Below are positions 1 through 8,706 of a DNA stretch of 64,000 bases, piece by piece (the stretch's first letter is position 1; the number at the start of each line of letters is the position of its first letter). A model generated the notes under the pieces. That model was not told where the DNA came from. It did no database searches and saw only the letters and a list, made by a program, of their open reading frames with translations. The stretch spans positions 248,001 through 312,000 of the forward strand of contig NZ_BDCI01000017.1 in assembly GCF_001613425.1 (NCBI RefSeq), written 5' to 3'. This DNA is from Nocardia vulneris. GTDB taxonomy: Bacteria > Actinomycetota > Actinomycetes > Mycobacteriales > Mycobacteriaceae. The translations under genes and the position numbers were made by a program.

Positions 1-1
1 G

Positions 2-646
2 CGCGGCGGGCGCGGCTGGTTCGAGTACATGGCCGACAGCCCCGAGTACGCGGAGGTCTTCCACCGCGCGATGACCGGCGTGAGCAACCGGGCGCCGGAG
101 GTGGCCGCGAGCTACGATTTCGGCCGGTACCGGACGATCGCCGATATCGGCGGCGGGCAGGGCCGGCTGCTCTCGGCTATTCTCGCCGCCAACCCGCAGC
201 AGCGCGGCGTGCTCTTCGACACCGAATCCGCCATCGGCGGCGCGGATTCCGTGCTCACCGAGTTCGGGGTGCGCGATCGGGTCGAGTGCGTGGTCGGCGA
301 TTTCTTCGACAGCGTGCCCGCCGGGGCGGACGCGTACCTACTCAAGGCGATCCTGCACGATTGGAACGACGCCGACTCGATCCGCATCCTGCGCAACATC
401 CGCGCGGTCAGCACCGCGGACACCCGGGTCTACGTGATCGAGGCGGTGGTGCCCGGCGCCGGCGAATGGCATTTCAGCAAGGCGATGGACATCGCCATGG
501 CGGTGAGCCTGGGCGGCAAGGAGCGCGAGCTCGCCGAGTGGCGAGACCTGTTCGCGCAGGCCGATTTCGAGCTGGTCGACACGGTGCGCACCGCACCGCC
601 GCACTGGTTGATCAAAGCCAGGCCGATACCGCGGACGCAGCGATGA
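2..646 (+). CDS. SAM-dependent O-methyltransferase, C-terminal part (5' end outside window)
   Basis: The reading frame is open from the first bases, so the N-terminal dimerisation region is cut off by the window; about 214 residues are visible. They show the catalytic half of a plant-type (Methyltransf_2) O-methyltransferase. The glycine-rich SAM motif IADIGGGQGRLL is near visible residue 46, a later acidic residue follows the GDFF turn, and ILHDWNDADS near residue 115 carries the His-Asp-Trp in which the His is the usual catalytic base. The enzyme would methylate a hydroxyl of a small aromatic or polyketide-like substrate. Its stop overlaps the next P450 start (ATGA), so it belongs to the tailoring operon of the cluster. 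Confidence 0.86.
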   Translation, partial: RGGRGWFEYMADSPEYAEVFHRAMTGVSNRAPEVAASYDFGRYRTIADIGGGQGRLLSAILAANPQQRGVLFDTESAIGGADSVLTEFGVRDRVECVVGDFFDSVPAGADAYLLKAILHDWNDADSIRILRNIRAVSTADTRVYVIEAVVPGAGEWHFSKAMDIAMAVSLGGKERELAEWRDLFAQADFELVDTVRTAPPHWLIKARPIPRTQR

Positions 647-1782
647 GCGGCTGCCCGTTCCCGTTCGCCTGGCCCGCAGGCCCGGCCCAGCCGGAGGCGC
701 TGCTGCAGGCACACCGCGACCCGTTCCGCACGGTCACCCTGCCCAGCGGCGACGACGCGATGCTGGCCACCCGTTACCAGACCATCCGGGCCTTGCTCGC
801 CGACCCGCGAATCAGCAAGGACCGCAACCGGTCCGGCGTGGCGAAAATGACCACCCGGCCGCAGAAGGTATTTCAGCGCCGGGTCGACATGTCCCCGCCC
901 GCGCATGCCCGGATGCGGCGGCTGATCGCGCGCGAATTCACCGCCGCCCGAGTCGAAACCCTGCGCCCGCGGATCGCGGCCATCGTCGCGGAGTTGCTCG
1001 ACCGGATGGCGGCCGGTGGCGCGGCGGAGCCGGTGGATCTGAATACCGCCTTCGCGTTTCCGCTGTCGATCCAGGTGATCTGCGAGCTGCTCGGCGTCCC
1101 CGCGCAGGACCGTCATCATTTCGGCGACACCAGCAATCCGCCGTGGGACTACATCCGCGAACTCATCGAACGCAAACGGCGGCAACCCGATTCGGATCTG
1201 ATCAGCGCCCTCATCGCGGTGACCGACGCCGAGGACGGCCGCCTCACCCCCGACGAACTACACTTCTGGTCGACTCTGCTGCTGCTCGCCGGCTACGAGA
1301 CGACGGCGAACCAGCTCGCGGGCGGTGTCGTGCTGCTGCTGCACCATCGCGACCAATTGGCGCTGCTGCGAGCGGATCCGGCGTTGATCACCGGTGCGGT
1401 GGAGGAACTGCTGCGCTGCCAGGTGGTCGGCACCTCGCTGTCCATGCTGCGCTACGTCACCGAGGACGTCACCGTCGACGATCGTGTTATTCCGCAGGGC
1501 ACCAGCATCATTCCCGCGCTCGAATGCGCCAATCACGATCCGGCGGTGTTCGCCGACCCAGGGCGGATCGACCTCACCCGGCGCGACGCGCAGCAGCTCA
1601 CGTTCAGCGTCGGGCGGCACTTCTGCCCCGGCGCGCCGCTGGCACGCGCCCAGCTGCAGATCGGTATCGGCGCATTGATCGAACGCTTCCCGACGCTGCG
1701 ACTCGCGGTCGCGCCCGAGCGCCTCGACCGCGTCGACGACCATTTCTTCCAGGGCTTCCGCACGGTTCCCGTGCGCTGGTGA
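643..1782 (+). CDS. Cytochrome P450, short form
   Basis: A 379-residue bacterial class I P450 starting at the ATG that overlaps the methyltransferase stop. The oxygen-binding I-helix motif AGYETTAN is near residue 216, the ExxR helix (EELLR) starts near 254, and the haem loop FSVGRHFCPGAPLAR places the axial thiolate at Cys328. Compared with the P450 encoded immediately downstream, about 18 residues are missing between VPAQD and LIERKR, i.e. the F-helix region that covers the active site; all haem-binding elements are intact. It needs ferredoxin and reductase partners, which are not encoded nearby. Probable role: oxidation of the cluster product or of a carrier-bound intermediate (inference). 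Confidence 0.93.
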   Translation: MSGCPFPFAWPAGPAQPEALLQAHRDPFRTVTLPSGDDAMLATRYQTIRALLADPRISKDRNRSGVAKMTTRPQKVFQRRVDMSPPAHARMRRLIAREFTAARVETLRPRIAAIVAELLDRMAAGGAAEPVDLNTAFAFPLSIQVICELLGVPAQDRHHFGDTSNPPWDYIRELIERKRRQPDSDLISALIAVTDAEDGRLTPDELHFWSTLLLLAGYETTANQLAGGVVLLLHHRDQLALLRADPALITGAVEELLRCQVVGTSLSMLRYVTEDVTVDDRVIPQGTSIIPALECANHDPAVFADPGRIDLTRRDAQQLTFSVGRHFCPGAPLARAQLQIGIGALIERFPTLRLAVAPERLDRVDDHFFQGFRTVPVRW

Positions 1783-1799
1783 ACAGCAGGAAGGTGCGC

Positions 1800-2996
1800 A
1801 TGACCGCCGCAGAACCCGTCCCCTATCCGTTCACCCGGCCAGCCGCGCTGGAACCGCCGCGCGAGCTGTTCGGCCTGTCCGGCTGCCCGATGGTGCCGGT
1901 CCGGCTGCCGAGCGGCGACGACGCGGTGCTGGTCACCCGGCACGCCGACATCCGCGCGCTGCTCGTGCATCCGGCGGTGAGCCGCAACCTGAACCGGCCC
2001 GACGCCGCGCGCATCAGCAAGCACAACAGCATGTTCCAGGATTCGAAAATGGATCCCGACCCGCCCGAGCACACCCGGGTGCGCCGGCTGGTCATGCAGG
2101 CATTCAGTCCGGCCCGGGTCGCGGCGCTGGAACCGTTCGTCGCCGAGGTGGTCGACGAACTGCTCGACGCGATGGAAAACCACGGCGGGCCGGTCGATCT
2201 CAATCAGGCGCTGGCGTTCCCGCTGCCGATCCGGGTGCTGTGCCGGCTGCTCGGCGTACCGGAGCAGGACCAGGCGCGCTTCCGCGGCTGGACCGAGCAT
2301 TTCCTGTCGGTCAGCCAATTCAGCGGTCCCGAGATCGGCGCGGCGATGCGCGAGCTGAACGAGTACATCGTGGCGTTGATCGAAGCCAAACGTGTTGCGC
2401 CCGGCGACGATCTGGTCAGCGATATGATCGCCGCGCACGACGCCGACGACGGCACGCTCACCGGTTACGAACTGCACTGGTGGTGCCGGCTGCTGCTGCT
2501 CGTCGGCTACGAGACCACCGCGAGTCAGCTGGGCGGCACGGTGGCGCTGCTGCTTTCGCGCCCCGATCAGCTCGCGCTGGTGCGCGACGATCCGAGCCTG
2601 GTGCCGCGCGCGGTCGAGGAGGCGTTGCGCTGGAAACTCGTCGGCTCCTCGGTGTCGATGCTGCGCTACACCACCGCCGACATCGACCTGGACGGCTACA
2701 CCATCGCGGCGGGCACCAGCGTGATTCCCGCCGTCGACGCCGGAAACTTCGACCCCGCGGTGTTCGATCACCCCGAACGCTTCGACATCACCCGCACCGA
2801 CAACGACCACCTCACATTGAGCCGGGGCCCGCACTTCTGTATCGGCGCCGGACTCGCCCGCGCCGAACTCACCACGGCGATCGGCCGGCTGCTCGCCCGC
2901 TTCCCGACGCTGCGACTCGCGGTGCCCGCCACCGAGTTACGCAGACAAGAGGGCGCGCTGCTGGAGGGCTTTCTCGGTATCCCGGTGGAGTGGTGA
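1800..2996 (+). CDS. Cytochrome P450
   Basis: A 398-residue P450. The ATG is preceded by AGGAAGG at a good distance and lies 17 nt after the previous stop. The I-helix motif reads VGYETTAS (G236), with Val where Ala or Gly is usual. EEALR is the ExxR helix, and the haem loop LSRGPHFCIGAGLAR gives axial Cys347; its first residue is Leu instead of the usual Phe. Overall it is a close paralogue of the preceding P450 (same start-of-domain motif RLPSGDDA, same C-terminal pattern), suggesting tandem duplication followed by divergence. Part of the same operon as the methyltransferase and glycosyltransferase. Confidence 0.95.
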   Translation: MTAAEPVPYPFTRPAALEPPRELFGLSGCPMVPVRLPSGDDAVLVTRHADIRALLVHPAVSRNLNRPDAARISKHNSMFQDSKMDPDPPEHTRVRRLVMQAFSPARVAALEPFVAEVVDELLDAMENHGGPVDLNQALAFPLPIRVLCRLLGVPEQDQARFRGWTEHFLSVSQFSGPEIGAAMRELNEYIVALIEAKRVAPGDDLVSDMIAAHDADDGTLTGYELHWWCRLLLLVGYETTASQLGGTVALLLSRPDQLALVRDDPSLVPRAVEEALRWKLVGSSVSMLRYTTADIDLDGYTIAAGTSVIPAVDAGNFDPAVFDHPERFDITRTDNDHLTLSRGPHFCIGAGLARAELTTAIGRLLARFPTLRLAVPATELRRQEGALLEGFLGIPVEW

Positions 2997-2997
2997 G

Positions 2998-4155
2998 ATG
3001 CGCGTTCTCTGTGTGAACTGGGCGTGGCCGTCGCATTTCATGCCGCTGGTGCCGGTGCTGTCGGCGCTGCGGGCCGCGGGCGCGGAGGTCCGGGTGGCGA
3101 GTCAGCCGCTGCTGCAACGGATCGTCACCGACGCCGGGTTGCCCTTCACCCCGGCCGGCGCCGACGTCGACCACTCCGCGATCCGGGCTCGCACGGCCGC
3201 CGCCGCGCCGCCGGTGGCCGATATCTGGAACGTCGACGAAAACGCCAGAATGACACAGGTTTTCGCGGTCTTCGCCGAGCGTGCCCGGCTGATGCTGGAC
3301 GACACCGTGGCCCTCGCCGAACGCTGGCAACCCGATCTGGTCTTCTTCGAGCCGACCAGTTTCGCGGGACCGCTGGTCGCCGCGCTGCTCGGGGTGCCCG
3401 CGATCCGGCACATCCACGGCGTGGACATGACCTACCGGGCCAGGGGCGCGACCCCGGCCTTGGTGGCGCCGCTGGCCGAGCAACTCGGCATCGCGCTGCC
3501 GAACCTGCTCGGCAGTCACACCGTCGATCCGTGCCCGCCGTCGCTGCAGATCGCGACCGACACCACCTCGACCGCCGTGCGCTACATCCCGTACAACGGG
3601 CCCGCGACCATTCCGGCCTGGCTCGCCGAACCGCCCACCGTGCCCCGCATCTGCCTGACCTGGGGCACCACGGTGACCGCGCAGGGCGGGGAATTCCTGC
3701 TGCCCGAGGTACTCGCCGCACTGGACGGGCTCGAGCTGGACGTGGTCGTCACGGTGCGGCCCGCCGAGATCGAACACCTCGGCCCGCTGCCGAGCAATGT
3801 GCGAGCCGTGTCCGGGCTCGCCCTGCACCTACTAATGCCCTCGTGTGCGCTGGTGATCCATCAGGGCGGTTTCGGCACCATGCTCACCGCGGTCGATGCC
3901 GGTGTGCCGCAACTGTTGCTGCCGCAGTTCCCCCATCACATGCTGCCCGCCGAGCAGTTGCGCGGGACCGGCGCGGCAGCGGTGCTGCCGGTCGCCGACT
4001 TCGATCGTGCCGTGGTGCGCGACCTGGTGGTCCGCCTCGTCGGAGACAGCCCCGAACGCGCCGCGACGCAGGTGCTGCGCGCCGAGCTACGGGCCCAGCC
4101 GACCCCCGCGCAGATCGCGCCCGACCTGCTGGCACTCGGAAAGGGAACACGGTGA
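2998..4155 (+). CDS. GT1-family glycosyltransferase (natural-product type)
   Basis: 385 residues with the two-domain GT-B layout of EryCIII/UGT-like transferases. The N-terminal segment MRVLCVNWAWPSH supplies the His (H13) that acts as catalytic base in this family, and the C-terminal HQGGFGTMLTA starting at His288 is the HxGxGT loop that holds the nucleotide diphosphate. It should transfer a sugar from an NDP-sugar to the small-molecule product. It starts one base after the P450 stop and overlaps the next gene by 4 bases, so it is translationally coupled. No deoxysugar-forming genes lie in this operon, so its sugar donor must come from elsewhere. Confidence 0.92.
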   Translation: MRVLCVNWAWPSHFMPLVPVLSALRAAGAEVRVASQPLLQRIVTDAGLPFTPAGADVDHSAIRARTAAAAPPVADIWNVDENARMTQVFAVFAERARLMLDDTVALAERWQPDLVFFEPTSFAGPLVAALLGVPAIRHIHGVDMTYRARGATPALVAPLAEQLGIALPNLLGSHTVDPCPPSLQIATDTTSTAVRYIPYNGPATIPAWLAEPPTVPRICLTWGTTVTAQGGEFLLPEVLAALDGLELDVVVTVRPAEIEHLGPLPSNVRAVSGLALHLLMPSCALVIHQGGFGTMLTAVDAGVPQLLLPQFPHHMLPAEQLRGTGAAAVLPVADFDRAVVRDLVVRLVGDSPERAATQVLRAELRAQPTPAQIAPDLLALGKGTR

Positions 4156-4595
4156 GACAAGCAGCCCCGCGCGCACTGACCGACCGCAAAGAGCATGTCC
4201 TGGAGTTGCTTGCCGGACCGGGACACCTGTGGCTCGCGACCGCGGCCGAATCGCTCCCGCACCTGGTGCCGCTGGCCTTCGCCTATGGCGAGGGCGACCT
4301 GCTGATGGTGACGAAACCCGGCACCAGGACCGTGCGCAGCCTGCGCGACGCGGGCCGGGCCAGGGCCGCGCTCGGCGACACCCGGGACGTGGTGCTCATC
4401 GACGGCACCACCACCCTCTTCGATCCGCAGTCGGTCACCGGGCAGCTCGGGGCTCTGCTGGACACGCTGCCGATGGGCCGGCGGGTGCCCGGCAGCGTCG
4501 GTCTGCGGCTGCGGCCCGACCGAATCCAGGCGTGGCAATCGATGGCCGAGATCGGCGACCGCACCCTGATGTCGGGTGGTCGCTGGCTGGTCTGA
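4152..4595 (+). CDS. PPOX-type (pyridoxamine 5'-phosphate oxidase fold) flavin/F420-binding protein
   Basis: A 147-residue single-domain protein starting at a GTG that overlaps the glycosyltransferase stop (GTGA). The N-terminal half (LWLATAAESLPHLVPLAFAY, then GDLLMVTKPGTRTVRSLRD) matches the split-barrel fold that binds FMN or F420, with the phosphate-contacting T/R residues in the TRTVRSLRD segment. Such proteins are small oxidoreductases; the substrate cannot be read from sequence. Its operon position suggests a redox step on the pathway product, but a housekeeping F420 enzyme carried along in the operon is also possible. It is the last gene of the left tailoring operon. Confidence 0.8.
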   Translation: MRQAAPRALTDRKEHVLELLAGPGHLWLATAAESLPHLVPLAFAYGEGDLLMVTKPGTRTVRSLRDAGRARAALGDTRDVVLIDGTTTLFDPQSVTGQLGALLDTLPMGRRVPGSVGLRLRPDRIQAWQSMAEIGDRTLMSGGRWLV

Positions 4596-4606
4596 GACCG
4601 CCCGCA

Positions 4607-4633
4607 CAGGAGATAACTCCTGGCCGAATCGGC
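4607..4633. terminator. Two adjacent short hairpins after the tailoring operon
   Basis: Eleven bases after the stop of the PPOX gene there is CAGGAG-ATAA-CTCCTG (perfect 6-bp stem), directly followed by GCCGAATCGGC (5-bp stem). There is no T-run, as is common in actinobacteria. The position at the end of an operon supports a termination or 3'-protection role, but the stems are short. Confidence 0.35.
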
Positions 4634-4709
4634 GGTTTCGTCTCTACAGCGCGCCGAGGGCGGCCAATAGCCTGAAATCGCCACCGACCCCACCGATCAG
4701 GAGACCTCG

Positions 4710-5411
4710 ATGACGGCACCGACGCCGAAGAAGACGAGCCGGTTCAAGGCGCTGTTGCCGCTGTTCGGCAACGTGATCGTGTCGACCGTGCTGTATTTCG
4801 TGCTGCGCGCGATCGGCTTCAGCGAGATCTGGTCGCTGGCCATCCCCGGCATCGTGGTCGCCGTCACCACCACGGTCGGCAGCATCCGGCGGCGCTCGCT
4901 GGACGTCATCGGCGCGCTGGTGCTGGTGGAGCTCGTCGTCTCGCTCGGGCTGGCCTTCGTCACCGACGATCCGCGCATCGCCGCGATCCGGCCCGCGCTC
5001 TACATGCTGACCACCGGTGGTTTCTTCCTCTTCACCTGTGTGGTCGGCAAACCGGTCATGTATCTACTCGCCACGCCGATGGCGACCAATGGCGGCGAAC
5101 CCCGCCGCACCGAGGCCTACCACCGCGCGTGGGACGAGGAACCGCGGTTCCGCAAACTGGAACGGCTGATGACCCTCGGCGTCGGCCTCACCATGTTCCT
5201 CGATTCGGGTCTGCGCATCGGCATCGTCTACAGCTCCCCCGCCAGCGACCTGGACCGTTCCTTCCTGGTCTCCAACGGCGCCGCCATCATCATGGTCGTC
5301 CTGGTCATCGTCATCATGGTCGCCTTCATCCCCCGCCTCTCCAAGATCGTCGACCAGGTCCAGCAGCGCATCCCGGCACCCGCCCCCGCCCCCGAAGTCC
5401 GCACGCACTGA
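4710..5411 (+). CDS. VC0807-family integral membrane protein
   Basis: 233 residues with about six hydrophobic segments (near residues 15-35, 40-58, 68-88, 95-115, 148-170 and 188-208), a hydrophilic loop near 125-145 and a Pro-rich C-terminal tail (PAPAPAPE). The overall pattern matches the VC0807 family of uncharacterised actinobacterial membrane proteins. An AGGAG sits shortly upstream of the ATG. It is separated from the tailoring operon by 114 nt, so it may have its own promoter. Function is unknown; membrane proteins in this position are sometimes exporters or self-protection proteins, but nothing here proves that. Confidence 0.75.
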   Translation: MTAPTPKKTSRFKALLPLFGNVIVSTVLYFVLRAIGFSEIWSLAIPGIVVAVTTTVGSIRRRSLDVIGALVLVELVVSLGLAFVTDDPRIAAIRPALYMLTTGGFFLFTCVVGKPVMYLLATPMATNGGEPRRTEAYHRAWDEEPRFRKLERLMTLGVGLTMFLDSGLRIGIVYSSPASDLDRSFLVSNGAAIIMVVLVIVIMVAFIPRLSKIVDQVQQRIPAPAPAPEVRTH

Positions 5412-5559
5412 AGACCGGTGGTGCTGTCGCCCACCACGGACATCGCGACCTCGGCGTGGCGGCAGCCGGCCAACCCTGGTGGAGTTCCTGCAACCACTCA
5501 TCGACCAGTGGCGCGACCTGCCGTTCGCGGGCGGACTGGACGGGTTCGTCACCAAGTGA
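5412..5559 (+). other. Possible frameshifted gene remnant
   Basis: After the VC0807-type gene, one frame reads VVLSPTTDIATSAWRQPANP and an adjacent frame continues with EFLQPLIDQWRDLPFAGG before a stop. The second part looks like a real protein C-terminus rather than a shadow translation, but its 3' end overlaps the convergent P450 gene by a few bases. I do not recognise the family. It may be the remains of a deleted gene or simply chance. Confidence 0.2.
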
Positions 5560-6727
5560 CCGGTAGCTCGTGCAGGCCGAACAGCACCGCGTCGTATTTG
5601 ACTGCCGTATCGGGTAATTCACCGGCCAGTCGTAGTTCGGGTAAACGAGCCAGTACGGTGCTGAACACGATGTCCAGCTCGAGCTGGGCCAGCGCCGCGC
5701 CCATGCAGGCGTGCGCGCCGTAGCCGAAAGCCAAGTGTCGCTGCGCGTCTCGGTGGATGTCGAGCGCCTCGGGATTCGGGAACACCGTGGGATCCCGGTT
5801 GGCGGCGGCGGCCAAGGGGATGACGCCCGTACCAGCCGGGATGGTGGTGCCCGCGACCTCGATATCCCGGGTGGCGGCGCGGCAGGTGGCCAACTCGGCG
5901 ACCGAGGTGTAGCGCAGCAGTTCCGCGATGGCGCCCGGCATCGCGGCCGGGTCGGCCCGCAGCGCGGCCAACTGGTCCGGATGACGCAGCAGCGCGAGCA
6001 GGCCGACCGAGATGGTGTTCGCCGTCGTCTCGTATCCGGCCAGCAGGATCAGGATGAGCACGATGGTCAGCGCGCGCAGTTCCAGGTGGCCCGGCGCGAC
6101 GTGCTCGCGTAGCACGCGGGAGATCAGGTCGTCCGCGGTCGATCCGTGTTTACCGCGTACCAGGTGCTTCACGTAGTCGACCAGCGCTTCGAAAGGCGCC
6201 GCGCCGCCGTGCGTGATCACGCGCACGGTGAGTTCCTCGAACGACGCGGTATCCGCTTCGGGCACACCGAGAATGCGGCCGATGGCCAGGGCCGGTACCG
6301 GCAGCGCGATCGTGCGGACCAGATCCGCGGGCGGCCCTGCGTCGAGCAATCGGTCCAGGCGTTCGTCCACGCAGCGCTGGATGTAGGGACGTAGCGCGGC
6401 CACCTTCCGTGCGCTGAACTCGGGGGTGAACATCCGCCGGTGCGCACCGTGCTCCGCGCCGTCCATGCCCACGAAAACCTTTATCCGGCGCAGGTATTCC
6501 GACTCGGCGGTCAAGAACGGGAAGCCGGGAGCGCAGCGATCGGCGCTGAGGCCGGGGTCGGTGAGCACGGCCCGGACGTCGGCGTAGCGGGTCACCAGCC
6601 GGACCGGCCTGCCGTCGCGCAGGGTGGCCCGCCCGACCGGACATTCTTCGCGCAGGGCGCGATATTCGGCGGGGAGATCGAACGGGTTCGGCCGGCGCAT
6701 CGGGAATGCCGGATCCGCCGCGTTCAT
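5549..6727 (-). CDS. Cytochrome P450 downstream of an adenylation-PCP didomain
   Basis: 392 residues, starting at an ATG that overlaps the stop of the adenylation gene by 4 bases. The I-helix is ILLAGYETTANT, the ExxR helix AELLR, and the haem loop LAFGYGAHACMGAALAQ has axial Cys341. It is more standard than the two rightward P450s and clearly a different subfamily. Translational coupling to an A-PCP protein recalls pathways in which a P450 oxidises an acyl group while it is bound as a carrier thioester (the NovH/NovI arrangement). That role is inferred from context only. Confidence 0.94.
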   Translation of the reverse strand: MNAADPAFPMRRPNPFDLPAEYRALREECPVGRATLRDGRPVRLVTRYADVRAVLTDPGLSADRCAPGFPFLTAESEYLRRIKVFVGMDGAEHGAHRRMFTPEFSARKVAALRPYIQRCVDERLDRLLDAGPPADLVRTIALPVPALAIGRILGVPEADTASFEELTVRVITHGGAAPFEALVDYVKHLVRGKHGSTADDLISRVLREHVAPGHLELRALTIVLILILLAGYETTANTISVGLLALLRHPDQLAALRADPAAMPGAIAELLRYTSVAELATCRAATRDIEVAGTTIPAGTGVIPLAAAANRDPTVFPNPEALDIHRDAQRHLAFGYGAHACMGAALAQLELDIVFSTVLARLPELRLAGELPDTAVKYDAVLFGLHELPVTW

Positions 6728-8706
6728 CCGGGGCTCCCCTGCTCGACCAGCGCGGACACCGGCCCGGCACGACGTGGCAGCGGCTCGAGCGCCGCGATGA
6801 ATTCCGCGAAAGTCGGGTGCTCGTAGAGCAATCCGACCGGCACGCGGCGGCCGAGCAGTGCGCCGAGGGTGGCCACACACCGCACCGCCGCCATCGAGGT
6901 GCCGCCCGCGGCGAAGAACGAGGTGGCCGGGCGGGGCGGGTCGCCGAGCAGATCGGTCCACACCTCGGATACCTTCGCGGCCAGTGGATCTCGGCGGCGC
7001 ACGAGCGAGACACGGCGGCGCACCGTCGTTTCCGGATGCAGCGCCCGGTGCCCGGCACGCAGGCGTGCCCGCTGGATCTTGCCGGTCGCCGTCCGCGGAA
7101 AATCGGCGGTCGACAGGACGCGGACCTCGTCGACGGCGAAGCCGAACCGCAGCGCGACCCGTTCCCGAATCGCATCCGCCACCTCGGCATCGGGGCGCAC
7201 ACTCACGAACACCGCCCGCCGTGGCGGCCCGTCCGGGTGTTCGAGCACGGTGAACGCCGCGTAGCCGTCCAGCACGCCCTCGACCTGCGCTACCACCGCT
7301 TCGATCTCCTGGCACGGGATATTGCCGCCGTTGATGACCACCACATCGTCGTCGCGTCCCGTCACGACCAGTGCACCACCGGTGACGAAACCTTGGTCAC
7401 CGGTGGTGAACCAGCCGTCGCGCAGCGCCGCGTCCGCGCCGAGGTAGCCCGTGAACAGCGTCGCACCGGCCACCTGTACCGCGCCGAGTTGATCTTCGTC
7501 GCAGACCGAACCATCGGGCCGCACCACCCGAATCCGCACGCCCGGCACCGGCGCACCGGTCACCGCCAGCTCCAGCGCCCCGGCCGCACCCGGTGCCTCG
7601 TGCCGCACGCGTTCGTCGGCCGTCATCCGCACCCGCACCGCCGGGATACCCGGATCATCCAGGGACGGTCGCGAATAGACCACGCCGGAACCGGTTTCCG
7701 ACATGCCCCACGCGGGCCGGAACACGGCACGGGAAAGCCCGTGCGGCGCAAGCAGTTCGATGAACTCGTCGGCGACCGCCGCCACCACCGCCTCGCCACC
7801 GTCGAGCACATGCCGCAGCCGGTGCAGCCGCCACCGCCGCTGCGGCGCGCGCCGCAGCGCCGAACAGACCAGCGCGAAACCGAAATTCGGCGCCCAGGTG
7901 GTGCCGGCCCGGTGCGCTTCGAGCAGGTCCAGCCACGCAAGCGGATCGGCGAGCACCCGCGCGGTGTCCACCTGCACGAGTGAGCAGCCGAGGAAGACCG
8001 CCTGCGTCGCCCACATCACGATGCCGCCGACATGATCGAGGGGCATCCAGTTCAAGGCCACGTCCGAGGCGCGCAGATCGTTGTATTCGGCTGCCGCCCA
8101 AGCACGGTGGGCCAGGGCGGCGTGAGTCAGCAGCACGCATTTGGGCCGTCCCGTGCTGCCGGAGGTCAACAGTCCGAGGGCGATGCCGGCTGCCATCGGT
8201 GGTGCGGCGGGCCGGTCCGCAGGCCGACCGCCGAGCGGTCTCGCCGTACCATCCGCGCCGACGGTGATCTGAAAATCGACCGGAACGGCGGCCACCGGGT
8301 CGTCCACGAGAACCACTGGCTGACCGAGCAATTCGTGTGCCGCGCGAATCCGTTCGCCGACCGCGCTCACCGTACCCAGCGCGCCTGTCCGCCCCACCGG
8401 GACCGGCACCGCGCCCGCGAGCACGCAACCCCAGAACGCGGTCAGCTGCACCCGGGCGTCGACGGCGGCGATCAAGACCGGCGTCCCGGGCGGCAGCTGC
8501 TCCGCCAGATATTCGCCCAGCGTCCCGGCCGCGCGACGCAGATGCCGATAGTTCTGAAACCGTTCCAGCCCTTCGTCGTCGACGTAGGTGATGCCCCGGC
8601 CGAGGTCCTGCGCCGCTCGGTCGAGCGCCGCGGGGAGAGTGCGGGGCCAGTCGGCGGGCGGTTCGGTCGAAGCACCGATCAACAACGCGCGATTCGTTCG
8701 GGTCAC
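6724..8706 (-). CDS. Adenylation-PCP didomain protein (acyl/amino-acid activating)
   Basis: 660 residues from a GTG start. Residues 1-~530 form an ANL adenylating domain: A3 loop TSGSTGRPK at 181-189, LNWMPLDHVGG and WAPNFGF signatures seen in PKS/NRPS loading ligases, GWFTTGD, and the C-terminal lysine motif TATGKIQ. A short linker leads to a carrier domain with FFAAGGTSMAAV, where Ser604 is the 4'-phosphopantetheine site. It would activate a carboxylic acid with ATP and load it onto its own carrier; no C, KS or TE domain is attached. The start overlaps the LLM gene and the stop overlaps the P450. The substrate is not predictable by eye. Confidence 0.9.
   Translation of the reverse strand: MTRTNRALLIGASTEPPADWPRTLPAALDRAAQDLGRGITYVDDEGLERFQNYRHLRRAAGTLGEYLAEQLPPGTPVLIAAVDARVQLTAFWGCVLAGAVPVPVGRTGALGTVSAVGERIRAAHELLGQPVVLVDDPVAAVPVDFQITVGADGTARPLGGRPADRPAAPPMAAGIALGLLTSGSTGRPKCVLLTHAALAHRAWAAAEYNDLRASDVALNWMPLDHVGGIVMWATQAVFLGCSLVQVDTARVLADPLAWLDLLEAHRAGTTWAPNFGFALVCSALRRAPQRRWRLHRLRHVLDGGEAVVAAVADEFIELLAPHGLSRAVFRPAWGMSETGSGVVYSRPSLDDPGIPAVRVRMTADERVRHEAPGAAGALELAVTGAPVPGVRIRVVRPDGSVCDEDQLGAVQVAGATLFTGYLGADAALRDGWFTTGDQGFVTGGALVVTGRDDDVVVINGGNIPCQEIEAVVAQVEGVLDGYAAFTVLEHPDGPPRRAVFVSVRPDAEVADAIRERVALRFGFAVDEVRVLSTADFPRTATGKIQRARLRAGHRALHPETTVRRRVSLVRRRDPLAAKVSEVWTDLLGDPPRPATSFFAAGGTSMAAVRCVATLGALLGRRVPVGLLYEHPTFAEFIAALEPLPRRAGPVSALVEQGSPG

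Noticed and set aside
1533..2834. Long open frame on the - strand opposite the P450 genes
   Set aside because: It is Arg/Gln/His-rich shadow translation of GC-rich coding DNA with no conserved motif; the + strand frames encode complete P450s.
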